Shown here piece after piece: positions 33,857-46,533 of a DNA stretch of 64,000 bases. Made by a program: the position numbers and the translations under genes. The stretch comes from Corylus avellana (lineage: Eukaryota > Streptophyta > Magnoliopsida > Fagales > Betulaceae): NCBI RefSeq assembly GCF_901000735.1, contig NC_081541.1, positions 43,722,796 through 43,786,795 of the forward strand, in the 5' to 3' direction. Position 1 is the stretch's first letter. Each line of letters starts with the position of its first letter. The notes beneath the pieces are model-generated. The model was not told the DNA's origin. It saw nothing but the letters and a program-made list of their open reading frames with translations, and ran no database searches.

Positions 33857-36800
33857 ATGAGTCCATCTTCACTGGTGAAGATGGAAGATGCTAATCCTAT
33901 GGATGCAACAACCGACAATTCCCATCTCGGTAGCTTCAGTGTGGACTCACCTGAAGCTCGATTCAATGAGTTCTGCAAGGTTTTGTTTTTTATCCTTTTG
34001 CTCCTTATTATCAATGTTATTTAAATTTTTATTAATTGTTCTTAGTTCTAGTGCACATTTTTGGTTTGTCTTATTTTCCAAAAGACGGGTTTCTGTGAAT
34101 TAAATGTGGGTTTTGATGACAGAATGGATTGTCATTGGATGAGAACACTTGTTCAAAAGCTATGAAGCTGTTCAATGATACTAAACACCTTCTACTGACA
34201 AATATTTCGGCTATTGGAAATGGAGTGGTACATTTTGTTGCTCTCTTTTCTCCTGTTCATGTGGAAATTGGGAGAAAGAAAGACTGTTATGTGAGCTAAT
34301 CAAATGGTGTATGTCTGTTGCAGCCTGATGAAGCATTTAGGTTTTGGTTTGCGTTTGTTCTATATTCTGTGAAAAGGCTAAGCGAGAAGAATGGAGATAG
34401 TGAGCAGCAAGGGTGTGATGAGAATGGGGTTACCTTGTGCCAGATATTGAGAGTTGCAAAGCTGAAGTATGTTTCCAGTCTTGCAGATTTCCTTTTTCAC
34501 TTTTTAATTATTTTTCCCGGTGATTGATTGCTTTCTTTCTTTTCTGTTTATTATTGTCTTCTTATTTTGTGTTTTGCAGCCTTGTGGAGTTCTTCAAGGA
34601 GCTTCCACAGTTTCTTGTTAAGGCTGGTCCAATTTTGAGTGATCTATATGGTGCAGATTGGGAGAACAGACTTGAGGTATTAATGTGACAGAGAATTATG
34701 TTTATATTTTAAGAGGGCTGTGTCAATATGCGTCTATTTCTGTACAGTTTCTTTTTTTTTTTTTTTTTTGAGTTTGTTTCATGGTTTTGCATTCATTGTT
34801 CTCCAATCAGGCTAAGGAGTTGCAGGCCAATTTTGTGCACATGAGTCTTCTTAGCAAGTGAGTGTCCTTTCTTTCATATCTTTTTTTTAAAGACGTCTTT
34901 AGTATTTGATGCATTATCAACTATTTGAGGAAAAACAAATGGTATCTTCCATTGAGTACATTACATAATCTTTTTTTAAGGGAAAAAAAGGTGTGTGCTG
35001 AAGTAGTGTGGAGGGAACTAGATAGCTCTGGATATAGTTTTTGATTTGTATTATGATTCGAAATTTCTTGCAAATATTAGGGTTGGTGGTATAATCTTGT
35101 TTTGCCATGTGAGCTTGTCAAATGCTATATTTTCAGTTCAGTGATTGGATTTTTATTTATTTATTTATTTTTATTAATATTAAGATATTTCTGTCACTCC
35201 TAGTCAATGTGTCATAGATTACTAAAATCTATCTGAGGTAAATGCGGGGTGGTGAAGACCGGTTGTTATTATGAGAGCTCTAGACATTCTATGGAGGGGA
35301 CTAGATAGCTCTTTAGTTGTGGTGTTTTATTCTTAATGTGATTCAATGGAGAAGGTTATATTGACGTTGCTCAAGCAAGGGAGATCTGCATTTTTAGACT
35401 AAATAGAATGTATATTATAGTCCATATTATTTATCATATCTACTGATCAATGTGATTATACTTGTAAAAAAAATTTACCATATGATTCTGATGTCACATT
35501 TGAATTTTCATTGTGTATATAGTGAAACTTTCTTATGTTGCTGTAAGCAACTGCATTTTCATTACTTTCTCTCGATTATTTTTCTAGTTTTTATATAAAT
35601 GGCATCATAATCTTATACATTAATGGTACAAGGTACTACTTACGTGCATACCGGGAGTTCTTCTTGACAAGTGATGCAAAAACTGATAATCAGTTGGCTG
35701 TTGCTACTGCTGGTTATGTCTCAGACTACCATCGGTTTGGATGGTTGCTGTTTTTGGCACTTCGTGCACATGTATTCAGCCGTTTTATGGACTTGGTTAC
35801 TTGCACAAATGGTTTGGTTTCCATATTGGTGAGTTCCATTCCTGCATTACTCAATTCCATTGCCTAATAAAGCACTGGGATGGTGGTCTGGTTGTGTTTT
35901 TCATCTTTTTTAAATGAATAGGAATGTTCATTGCCGCAAGTGTAGAATTTGTAGAATAAACTGAAAACTTGAAGAATTGTTATATCATGCCGCATTGATA
36001 ATGTTCTTTCGGCTACACTTTTTCCTTTGTCCTTTTAGAAAATTGTGTAGTAGTAAAGTGAAGAACAAGGTTGCGCCCCTCTACGCGTTTTGATAAGAAT
36101 GTTTTCTTACTGCTTACTGAAATCTGTGACAGGCTATCTTAATTATTCATGTTCCTGTTCGCTTCAGAAATTTCAAGCTCCATGAGTCTCGCTTTGGTAA
36201 ATTTCTTTTGCTATTTTTCTAGATTTTATTAGAATATTTCTTCTTTTTCTTCCCAGGAAAAGGAGGTACTTTTTTTGTTTTTTTTCAATTACTCATTGCC
36301 TTCTGCAATTTGATCCCTTCTTTATTCCTTCTTAAAATTTCTGGGAAGGGGTTAGATTTTGGCATTCTTCATTCTGCACTGATTTTTTTGAGTTATGGTT
36401 CAGTTATGAAAGAAGGGAAATGTATGGACATCCTTGCATCACTTTGCAACATGCATAACACCTCAGAAGATGAGTTGAGGGAAACAATGGAAAAGGCGAA
36501 TAATTTAATAGCAGATATTTTGAAGAAAACGCCACACCCAGCATCTGAGTGTAGGGGTGAAAACATGGAGAACATCGATGCAGGTTATTGAAAATTTTCC
36601 TACACATAACGTATATGTTTATAGCTATGGATTTTGTAATTTAGGGTATAGAGGTTCATTTAGTTACACTTCTGAAATTCTGATACTCATGCAGATGGTT
36701 TGACATATTTTGAAGATCTACTGGAGGACTCATCTTTGTCATCCAGTTTAGATATTTTGGAAAAGGATTATGGTGATGCAATTCGTAGCAAGGGTGAGCT

Positions 36801-39800
36801 GGATGAGAGGGTGTTCATTAATGATGAGGACAGCATACTTGGTTCAGAAAGCTTGTCTGGAGGTGCTCTGAACACAACTGGTGTCAAGGTATGTTTTCAA
36901 TGGACTACGTTGTTTAAAATTAATGTAGTTGTGCATATATTTTTCACTGCTTCTCTTTTGTGTAGTGGAAAAATAGTTCAGTAGTGATATTTCTTCTGTT
37001 TTCTACAGAGGAAATTTGATTCGATAGCATCACCAGCTAAGACAATTACAAGTCCACTCTCTCCCCAGCGCTCTCCTGCATCTCATGCAAATGGAATTCT
37101 TGGTGGTTCTAATTCAAAGGTGGCAGCTACACCTGTGAGCACCGCAATGACAACTGCAAAGTGGCTTCGGACTGTCATTTCTCCACTTCCATCAAAACCC
37201 TCAGCAGAGCTGGAGCGTTTCCTGGCATCATGTGATAGGGATGTAACTGATGATGTAATACGCAGGGCACATATAATACTGCAGGCTATATTTCCAAATA
37301 GTGGTCTTGGAGAACGTTGTGTGACTGGAAATTTGCAAAATGCAAACCTTAAGGACAACATCTGGGCAGAACAACGAAAACTTGAAGCACTCAAGTTATA
37401 TTATAGGGTATTGGAAGCAATGTGTAGAGCAGAGGCCCAAATATTGCATGCAACTAATTTGACCTCTTTGTTAACTAATGAGAGGTTCCACAGATGTATG
37501 CTTGCCTGTTCTGCCGAACTAGTTCTGGCAACACATAAGACTGTCACAATGTTGTTTCCCGCGGTGTTAGAGAGGACTGGCATTACAGCTTTTGATCTTA
37601 GCAAGGTCATAGAGAGTTTCATTAGACATGAGGAATCTCTCCCGAGAGAATTGAGGCGACATTTGAATTCATTGGAAGAACGACTTTTGGAGAGCATGGT
37701 ATGGGAAAAGGGTTCCTCTATGTATAATTCTTTGATAGTTGCAAGGCCTACTCTCTCTGCAGAAATAAATCGTCTTGGATTACTGGCAGAACCAATGCCA
37801 TCTTTAGATGCAATTGCCACACACATTAAATTTTCTTGTGGAGGGGTGCCCCCCGTGCCTTCTTTGCAGAAGCATGAGACTTCACCAGGTAGTGGTTTCT
37901 TTGCTTTTGTCTAAAACTTTTATCGAGTGTGCAAAGTAGTTGCAAATCTAGCTTTAAACTCTTTGCAGTGCATAATGTTTATGCCTTACTTCCAATCTAA
38001 ACTATGTCTGGGCATTCATTGAAGTAGTTGGAATACCTTCATTTTGTTTAAATAAAATATTAGTTTGATTTTTAATTAACATATATACTGTATTTTTACT
38101 ATTTTTATTCAGGTCAGAATGGGGATATCAAGTCTCCAAAGAGACTCTGCACAGATTATCGAAGTGTATTGGTAGAGAGGAATTCCTTTGCATCACCAGT
38201 CAAGGATCGCCTCCTGGCCTTCAGTAACCTTAAATCAAAGCTGCCGCCACCTCCTTTGCAGTCTGCGTTTGCTAGGTACTATTTGATGTAGATGTGAGCA
38301 GGAAATGGTGAATTTTTTTGTCTTTTCTTGTAGGAAGTGGTGAATGTACTTTTTGGTCTTTACGTCAGTTTATTCTATGGCTATTCTATAACTAGGGGTT
38401 CTGCATTTGATATTCATGTGTGCAGCCCAACTCGGCCAAATCCGGGTGGTGGAGGAGAGACATGTGCAGAAACTGGAATCAATATATTCTTTAGCAAGGT
38501 ATTAGGCACACTTACGATGAAAATTGTCACTTGATATTAACTCAAGAGTCTAAGAGAACTTTCCTGTTGGGTGTATCATGGATATGTCCAAGGTTTTGGA
38601 GGCAATTTGTCTCCCTGTCCTGTAGAGACACTCTAAAGGCGGAATGTATCCTGTAATGCTTTTGTGCTATTGTGCTGTGTCTGTGTTTAAAAATGTACCA
38701 TTTTTATAGTTGAACAAACGAAGTAAAACAGTAATCATCTGTTCCTGTCATGAGTCGTACTTGTGGATTTGCCACCTGGCCTCACTTTCTGTATTTAGTT
38801 AAGAATCAATTCCTCGACTGTAGTTTGTCTTTTTAGTTTCATTAACAGTACTTATCGTGTACTTGTGCTTCCTAGATTACCAAGTTGGCTGCTGTCAGAA
38901 TCAGTGGTATGGTTGAAAGGCTACAACTATCTCAGCAGATTAGGGAGAATGTCTACTGTCTTTGTCAACAAATACTAAGTCAGCGGACGTCTCTATTTTT
39001 TAACCGCCACATTGACCAAATCATCCTTTGTTGTTTCTATGGAGTTGCAAAGGTTTGCTTCGATCAACTTGTGAGAGTTTTTGGGCTGCTTTTCAATCAT
39101 TTTCCTTTTTTCTTACTCGCTATGTTCTGGCCTGCAGATATCTCAACTAACCCTGACCTTTAGGGAAATTATTTACAATTATAGGAAGCAACCACAATGT
39201 AAACCACAAGTTTTCCGCAGTGTGTTTGTTGATTGGCCATCAGCACGGCGCAATGGAGTATGTCGCCTAATCTCTGTTTAACTGTTGGTTTTCTAGATAA
39301 GTTTTAACGCTCTGAATGTTTTGGAAACAGAGAACAGCACAGGAACATGTTGATATCATTACATTTTACAATGTAATATTTATTCCTGCTGTAAAGTCAC
39401 TGCTGGTTGAGCTCGGCCCTGCTGGAACAACTATAAAAACTAACCGAGTTCCTGAAGTCAACAATAATAATGATGGTATGCTATTGTTTCAAATTTATAT
39501 GTAATTTGGAGTCCTTTGCAATTGCCGTCCTGCTAGCCATTACCTGATATGCTTCTTTTGTCTTTCCGGGCTGGTTAGCTCAATGTCCTGGATCACCTAA
39601 AATATCTCCTTTTCCAAGTCTCCCCGATATGTCGCCAAAGAAAGTATCAGCAGCACACAATGTATACGTCTCTCCGTTGCGATCATCTAAGGTACTTGTA
39701 TATTTCTTTAGTATTTGTATTTGGACGCTTTGCTCCTTTGTTTTGTTCTCTTCTTTTTCAAATTAGTCGACCTCACATGTTGACAAGCCTGCTAGAGCAA

Positions 39801-40881
39801 AGGACGAAAGGCATATGAAGAAAGTATTATTCTTCATGTTGCTGCCTTGTGACCTTAGCCCCCTCAAAGGGCATAATTTACTTTTAAATTATTGATCCTT
39901 GATCAATTTGTGCTGTGTGAAGAAATGAGCATTGCTCTTTTACTGCATTTTTCCTCGACCATATATGCTTAGGTTCTGGAGCTGTCTGTATCTGTTTAGT
40001 GAAGTTTTGTTTTCGTAGTGCATGTGGTATCCTGGATTGGGCCCTCTCGAGGTTTCCCTGTTTCAGTGTTGTCCCCTCAAAAAGAGAGTATGGTTTCTTT
40101 CAGGGGTAGGCCATAAGTAATTGTGAATCATTCAGGAACATGGTTGCTTCTGTAGCCCTGCATTTCCCCATTTGAAGAAGACCATGTTACTGTTTCTTAA
40201 TAGACCATGGTCAATTGGGCCTCATTTTATTTGACCTTCACTGTTCTTTGCATGCAACTTGGTATGCTAACAGGGATAACTTCACTTATTTCTTTTGGGT
40301 CAATATGATCTCCAACTTCCTTTTGGTGATTGTGATGATGATTCTTACCCAAAAAGGATTATGATTATAATGATGTAGTGAATGTGATCTCAACGCATAA
40401 ACTTGACATCAAAGGAAGTTGAATTGCTGAAGTGCTCTGTTCTTAGTAGCTATGCATCCTTGGACTTATCAGTTCCATATATTGAGATTAAAATTTGAAT
40501 TACATCTACAGATGGATGCTTTAATCTCACATAGCTCAAAAAGCTACTATGCTTGCGTTGGAGAGAGTACTCATGCATATCAGAGCCCTTCAAAAGACCT
40601 GAGCGCCATCAATAACCGCTTGAATGGGTATGCTTTTTCTATATGCCTTCCAACTTCTTAGGTTTGAGGAAAACCTTATCCTTCTGTGCTACATCAACCA
40701 TATGCTCATCTGCATTCGTTTTTTCTTCAGTACCCGAAAGCTCAGAGGAACGTTAAACTTTGATGATGTTGACGTTGGCTTGGTTAGTGATTCTATGGTG
40801 GCCAATAGCCTCTACCTTCAAAATGGGAGTTGTGCATCCTCATCAGGTGCACCAGTGAAGTCTGAGCAACCAGACTCATAA
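33857..40881 (+). CDS. RBR1: Retinoblastoma-related protein
   Basis: RBR1 is the plant pocket protein. It binds E2F/DP and LxCxE proteins in the nucleus, restrains S-phase entry, and is inactivated by CDK-cyclin D phosphorylation. The coding exons are 33857-33979, 34123-34227, 34324-34466, 34580-34676, 34811-34857, 35633-35828, 36133-36196, 36404-36583, 36695-36888, 37009-37888, 38113-38275, 38426-38498, 38876-39052, 39138-39257, 39331-39475, 39579-39691, 40512-40627 and 40731-40881. All are in phase and give 1028 residues, within the normal RBR range. Order: N-terminal domain ([11 protein letters not shown] onward), CDK-type sites SPLSPQRSP near residue 400, pocket A from about residue 424 ([20 protein letters not shown]), spacer, pocket B from about 747 ([28 protein letters not shown]), and C-terminus with SP sites. 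The start chosen is [11 protein letters not shown]; the Met eight residues later is an alternative. Nothing is broken. Confidence 0.95.
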
Positions 40882-41081
40882 TTCCACGGGCAGTGTCCCT
40901 GCATGTAAATTCTAATTACTCTGATTCTCCACATTTAAATCTATACTTGTTAAGCTTGTGACAAAGGGGTCTTGTACGTGCGGTTGTTTAGTACAGAATG
41001 CCGCCACAAACCCCCGTGTGCTTATGTAAGTTAGGTACGGAGCTCGGAAAAAAAATGTAGTTGCTTTTGATTCACTAATCT

Positions 41082-41087
41082 AATAAA
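41082..41087 (+). terminator. Likely RBR1 poly(A) signal AATAAA
   Basis: AATAAA lies 200 bases after the RBR1 stop, followed by a T-rich stretch. It is the best candidate in the 3' flank. Confidence 0.4.
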
Positions 41088-41212
41088 ATTTGTTTTTAGC
41101 TTATTGTAGTATTCTTCAGTCACTTCGTCAATTACTCGGAAGTTAACTATCAAGGGCTATGGTGACGCTCAGGTGAAATAGCTATAATTGGTCTTTTCAG
41201 CTTATCTTTTTC

Positions 41213-41250
41213 TCATAATAATAAAATAATAATAATAATAATAATAATGA
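41213..41250. repeat. (AAT)n microsatellite
   Basis: About ten ATA/AAT triplets downstream of RBR1. Confidence 0.8.
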
Positions 41251-41429
41251 CAAGGGCTGCTCACACCGTAATCTTGAGCCTGGTTGGACTCTTTGTCTTT
41301 CGCTTCACAATTTTCAATTATGAACAACCTTTTCAATTAAAGCCATTCCATTTCAAGTGAAATGGAGACTAAAAAATTTAGGTTGAGATAGAGACTAAAA
41401 TTTTGCTGAATAAGAACCATTCCATTTTG

Positions 41430-42423
41430 AATGAAATTAAGAGGAATAACAGCATCTAGCAGTGAACAGGGTGTCACTTTTTTTCCCCGAACATCCTCAA
41501 GACCTTTAGTTGCTTATCACGCTAGAAGCAAAAAACTTTTCCCTTTGCGAGGACAAGGTTTGTCAAACCCAACATGGATTTTCATGTCGAATATCCAAGC
41601 GTCATTTGGGACACGTAGCGGACATCCCGTAGGAGTGGTCTACACGTACTAATGCATTTAATGAGGGATGGTACTCAATGTCAAAAGGCGCGCTTAATTC
41701 GCAATGAAGGAAATTTGAAATGAGTAAAACGAATTCCAAGGTCATTAAATTCTCGCGTCCTATCATTTTTAACAAGAAGCAAACGAATGAGAGAATTAAG
41801 GGGGTAACTATTGGGTCAAGGTTTGGCTCCGGCCTAGTAACCGCCAAACCTAGCCACCTCCAAGCAAGCATAGGTCTCGGGTACGCATGTCAAATGCTCC
41901 CAAAGGCCCATAACCAAGGCCCGCGTTGGAGCTATCAAAGCGGTCTAGTGGCTTGTAATTGTAAATATCAGCCCCGAAACTTCAAAGCTACACATGTCAA
42001 ATCCCTTGAACAAGCTACGTCCCCGATGCACATCCTCTCCCAGAACAAACCTTCGAAATCAAGGTCCATCAACGACGGTTAAATCAGCAAGTACAATGAG
42101 TTTGATTCCCCCTGGCCCGTACGCTACGAGTCCCTCAACAAAGTCCATCGTTACCTTCAGGTCCGCAAGTAAAGTTCACAAGTCCTCACTACAAGTGAAA
42201 GCGGGTGTCCAATCAAGGAAAATAAGCTGTCACCTTACAGTAGGATTCTGTCAAATTTTCACCCCGTTATTTATTATCAACATGAGAGCCATGCCAACGG
42301 TACGAAGGACAAATGGAATTATTCAAGACCGTCCCTTTCCCAATCTCTATAAGACACGTGTCAATGTCCTAAAAAAGAGGGATCTGAATCTCAAGGATTA
42401 GAGGTAGGAAGGAAATATAAGGA

Positions 42424-42465
<42 letters not shown>

Positions 42466-42480
42466 ACTTTTGATCATTGA
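41430..42480. other. GC-richer block, possibly an old LTR-retrotransposon remnant
   Basis: The base composition shifts from AT-rich spacer to balanced sequence. The block contains CTATAAGACACGTGTC (TATA-like) near 42346 and a (GA)n(G)n run at 42431-42466, followed by CATTGTAACAAAG. Such a layout resembles a plant LTR (U3, TATA, R/U5). Open frames on both strands (for example 41720-42082 and 41994-42401) have no recognised homology. I found neither a matching second LTR nor a TSD. Confidence 0.35.
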
Positions 42481-43272
42481 AATTGCCTTGAACACATTGT
42501 AACAAAGAAGAGATTTTTTTTTTTTAAAAAAAAAAAATTGTAAAAGAAAAGAGATATAATGAAAGATTTCATTGGCTCCCCTTCTTAAATTGAATCGAAT
42601 TCCCTTTCCTTGAAATTAACCAAACAATGCATTTCTGCTATTTTTTGGCTTTCCAAGCCAGTGGCCGACAAACTGTTTGAACAATATAGGTCACCGAGTA
42701 ATTGGTTAAGGAAGATATTCGCATCATTACCCCTTATAATTCCTAGGAAAATTTCATCCGCCATAACCTTTTTTCGCTAAAAAAAATAAAAATAAAAATA
42801 ACCTTTGTGGAGGTACAGAGCATATAGCATTGATAAATATCAGGTGAGGCTGAGTATATGACTGTTGTTTCATTGTTTATTTTTCTGAAACTGTTTTGAT
42901 AATTAGCACTTTACTTCAACTAGTTCGAATATTTATTTCTCCCTTCTTTTGGGGCAAATTACTTATTAATTAAAAAAGCGACTGTGTGACGTGCAGGCTC
43001 AATCCTGTGATAATTAAGATGTAACATATCTTAGGTGCTCACTCTACTTTATCTTGACCCAACTAATTATGCTACAACTACAAGCCTTCAAACTAGTAAT
43101 AGCTTTATTATTATTATTATTATTACTATTATTATTATTATTATTGACGATGTGGAATACTCAATCGTCCCTCCTCCTTTTGGCATTTCGCTTTTAGTTT
43201 TTTTAGTTTTTTAAGTTTTTTTAGTTTTTGTATTTTTTTTTTTGGTAGTCTTAGTTAAGTTTGACGATTACA
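42481..43272. other. Intergenic, simple-sequence rich
   Basis: No gene is seen. It includes a T/A run at 42514-42538 and an (ATT)n microsatellite at 43107-43145. Confidence 0.6.
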
Positions 43273-43767
43273 TTATTAACTAGGGCGAAAATCTAGAATC
43301 GCAAACCGCTTTGCTAATGGCTAACCGCTAACCGCTTTCTTTTAAATATATATATATAGTTTTATTTTATATATATATATATATTTATTTGTATGTTGTG
43401 TACAAGACTACAAGTGAAGTGATGATTTACAAGAATTGTTGTAATTTTATTTGTATTATATGTTGTGTAGATTAGTAGAAAGGTGACCAACAAGGATTTT
43501 GATATATATCAATTTTTAATGCTAAAATGGCCATGAAAAGGAAAAAGAAAATGTTTAAAGTGAGCCCAAAACCGGCAAAAAAAAAAGCTCAATAAAAGGC
43601 CCAAAAAAAAGTGGTTAGTAAAACAACGGTTATTCGGATGCGGTTAACCGCCTAGCGGTTAGTGGAGGCCGTTACTAACCGCCTAGGCGGTTGCAGTTAG
43701 CGGTTTTAGCCACTAACCGCTGGCTAAAACCGCTAACTGCAACTGTATTTTCACCCCTATTATTCAC
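43273..43767. mobile_element. hAT-like non-autonomous element
   Basis: Terminal inverted repeats TAGGGCGAAAAT (43281-43292) and ATTTTCACCCCTA (43747-43759) bound about 480 bp. The flanking 8-mers TTATTAAC and TTATTCAC match at 7 of 8 positions, as expected for a hAT target-site duplication. Inside, the motif AACCGC/GCGGTT is repeated many times near both ends as subterminal repeats. There is no transposase. Confidence 0.72.
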
Positions 43768-44589
43768 ATTCAATATCATTGAAATTTGTAATTTTTTTTT
43801 TTTATATATATATATTATATTTTACTTTTTAATTTTTTAATTTTTTTAATTTTAATTTTTTCCTTCGGTTGCTCCCTGTTGGAGGCATAGAATGTAAATA
43901 GTCGGATTCATAGTGTGTTTGCTCGGGAAACAGATGTAAAATGCACTAATTTGAACTTGGTTTTTTTGATAGAAGAGATTATTCAAGCTCTCTCTCTACC
44001 TTTTGCTTACAAAGAAAATGTCATATGAAATCCACGTTTTACCTCTTGTGCAACAAGCGAATCCCGACCATAATTTTTATGAGAAATGTCATTTGTAATT
44101 TTAAGTGTGAAAATGAAAGTTACATTGATGTGAAATAATGAAATAAACATATTAACTCGTTAAAAATTCAATAGTATTTTTCATGACGAGGAAGTAAGAA
44201 TTTGAAAGTATATATAATATTTCTCAATTTTCATTACTTAAATAAATCACGACTCATTTTGTTTTGTTTTTTCTTTTTTCTTTTTAAGAAATGCTATATA
44301 TTATATTTTTATTTTATAATGTTGATATAGTAGTACGAACTCAGCCCTGGATATTTTTTTTTTAATAAATACTGATTCAATAGTTGATTGAGACTATCAC
44401 ATTAGTATTATGATATAGTTATGAAATAAATTTCTTAGATTCAAAAAGCTTATCGATCCAAGAAATTTTTTCTTTTATTGATTGATCGGTTTAAACATCA
44501 GCGTTCATCTTTTCTTTATCTATCAATTCCCCATCTGTTAGCAGCGAAATAGAGCGCCACTTGGTTAGACATACCCACTCAAACCACCA
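43768..44589. other. Intergenic, AT-rich
   Basis: No gene is seen. It holds T-rich runs and short palindromes only. Confidence 0.5.
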
Positions 44590-45255
44590 CTATAGATTAG
44601 GGGTGTCAACTCGATCTCGGTTATTAGTCAACACCAGAATCGGGGTACCCAGTTTTTTTATTTTAGAAAACCGAAATCGGAATCAGGTACCCGGTTATAC
44701 AATAACCAGCCGGTTCCAGTTGGTACCCGATTATCCAAACCGGGTAACCGGTTTAAAAAAATTAATAATAATAAATTCATTTTGGGCTTATTTTAGGTAT
44801 TGGATCTAATTTTTGAACTTATTTTAGGTATTGGGTCTAATTTTTGTGCTTAATTTAACAATTTTTTGCTCATTTTTTTAAAAACACAATTAGCATTTTT
44901 TTTTTTCCAATAAGTTGGGCTTTGTTGTGATTGTCCAAAAAAAAATTAAAAGATCCCAAAAAATCCTAAAAAAATCATTGTTTTTGGCTTTTTTGGCCTA
45001 AGAAATTAAATATCCAATGTTTAAAAAGTCATAAAACTTCATTGTTTAAAATTGCCCTTAAAATCCAATATATACAAATGCCATAAAAATTCAATGTTTA
45101 AAAATGCCCTAAAAAAATTAAAAATATATTATTTTATATACTCGGTTAACCGGAACCGGGTACTCAGTTACCGGTTTTCTCCAACTAGTTTCAAAACCGG
45201 TTACTCGGTTACCGATTGGTACCTGATTTCCCGGTTTTACACCCCTTCCACAGAC
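44590..45255. mobile_element. hAT-like non-autonomous element with CCGGTTA subterminal repeats
   Basis: The left end TAGGGGTGTCAA (44598) and the right end TTTTACACCCCTT (to 45247) are inverted. Subterminal copies of ACCCGGTT / AACCGGGTAACCGG crowd both ends, while the centre is AT-rich with iterated ATTTTAGGTATTGG. The flanking 8-mers CTATAGAT and CCACAGAC match at 5 of 8 positions, the differences all being T/C. This is compatible with an old TSD, but weak. No coding sequence. Confidence 0.6.
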
Positions 45256-45498
45256 ATACATGTAGAAAAAACACCAACTACCATGGATTAGAACTCATCC
45301 AAAATGCCTCCCCACCATCGTTATTGTGTACCGCCCCACATTTTATCCTAACCAAGCCACCAGTACCAAACCATACGATTCGGAACTCGGAGTGGGGTGA
45401 TAGCATATTTAGCTTTGGACGACGACGTTTCAACGTGTATATTTTCAAAAAAACTGCTTTCCTTAGAGAAAGGAATGTTTGAGCCTGGGTTCGAAATT

Positions 45499-45606
45499 GA
45501 AATCTTAGACTAACTTGATAACCTAGTAACCAACTGCACCACACAAACTCCTGAAATCTGAGACTAACTTGATAACCAAGTAACCAACTGCACCACACAG
45601 GCTCCA
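45499..45606 (-). repeat. 54-bp tandem duplication with tRNA-like boxes
   Basis: Two adjacent 54-bp units share GACTAACTTGATAACC.AGTAA and CCAACTGCACCACACA. On the minus strand these read TGTGGTGCAGTTGG (box A-like), followed beyond the repeat by TTCGAACCC (box B-like, about 45484-45495). This suggests a SINE with an internal duplication. Confidence 0.5.
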
Positions 45607-46291
45607 CGCCATTTGGCTTGCCTAGTGACAGACTCCACGCCAGCCAACTGACAACAAGGATTATATAAAACATAATATTCTTTAATTTTGTTTTGAATCC
45701 TACAACAGAACCACCCCTCTCGAGCACTTTGATTTTCAAAATTGGTTACTAGCAATTTTAGAGAAATTGCCCTAGATCCTGATTCCTGCCGTCATTCGCA
45801 GCCAAATTCGGAGACCCATCGCAACTCCTCTTATCCTCCATCATGGATGACTCCTTAAAAAAGCCCACAGAGATAGAGTGCGCCATTTTCGATGTTGGAA
45901 TCTTGTGAAAAGGTTGGTGAATAATATGAAATATTTATTAGGAATTTTTCTGAGTACTCATAAAACTTTTTGGTTAGTGGATTCAGTCTAGGTTTATATT
46001 TCTTATGAACACTGGGACATCTTTATTGAAACAATGAGGTATCTGCTACTACTGGGTTGGATTTTGTTTGTCATATGTTGAGATGTTTGTTGATAGATGC
46101 ATGTTTTTTTTTTGTTTCTTCTCTTCTTTTCCTTTCCTTTTTTGGTATGTGTTTCATGTGTGCAAGTGTGCAATATGTGCTATAAATATTACATATATCA
46201 CAGCTCGAACCCAAATCTAATGTAATTCACACAACTATTTAGAAATTGATGACTAATAGTTTGACTTGTGTTACGTTGATATTGTACGAAT
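45607..46291. other. Spacer, unexplained CT-rich segment at 45775-45905
   Basis: A less AT-rich stretch around an ATG at 45843 encodes MDDSLKKPTEIECAIFDVG before a stop. It may be the first exon of a dead gene fragment. I do not recognise the family. The rest is AT-rich spacer. Confidence 0.35.
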
Positions 46292-46533
46292 TTAAGGTAT
46301 TCTGCCCGCATTATCGTCGAGGTAGAGCACACGCGAAGAGATCCTTCCCATTCAGCTGGAGCGGTAGTCCTTGAGACGAATGTAAATCTGTAAAGTTGAA
46401 TTTGGTGAGATGTATTTGGATATTATACTAAGCTTTTCTTGCAGAAAGTTGTGATTGGAACAATGCCTATTATGTTACGGAGTTCCTGTTGTATCCTGAA
46501 TGGAGAAGATGAAGATGGACTTGCAAAACTTGG
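46292..46533 (+). pseudogene. NRPC2 N-terminal fragment, plus strand
   Basis: Two degraded exons match the N-terminal lobe of RNA polymerase III subunit 2. 46292-46380 gives YSARIIVEVEHT, corresponding to the YSAPIxVNVEY segment of the family. 46445-46533, after a TTGCAG acceptor, gives KVVIGTMPIMLRSSCCIL then NGEDEDGLAKLG, where the family reads IGRMPIMLRSSxCVL and ELAxLGECPLDPGGYF. The conserved ECPLDPGGYF that should follow is absent. This is a different part of the gene from the C-terminal pieces at 2.6-4.3 kb, and it lies on the opposite strand. Confidence 0.75.

Noticed and set aside
37083..37826. Long minus-strand open frames opposite RBR1 exon 10
   Set aside because: Antisense shadows of the pocket A coding exon.
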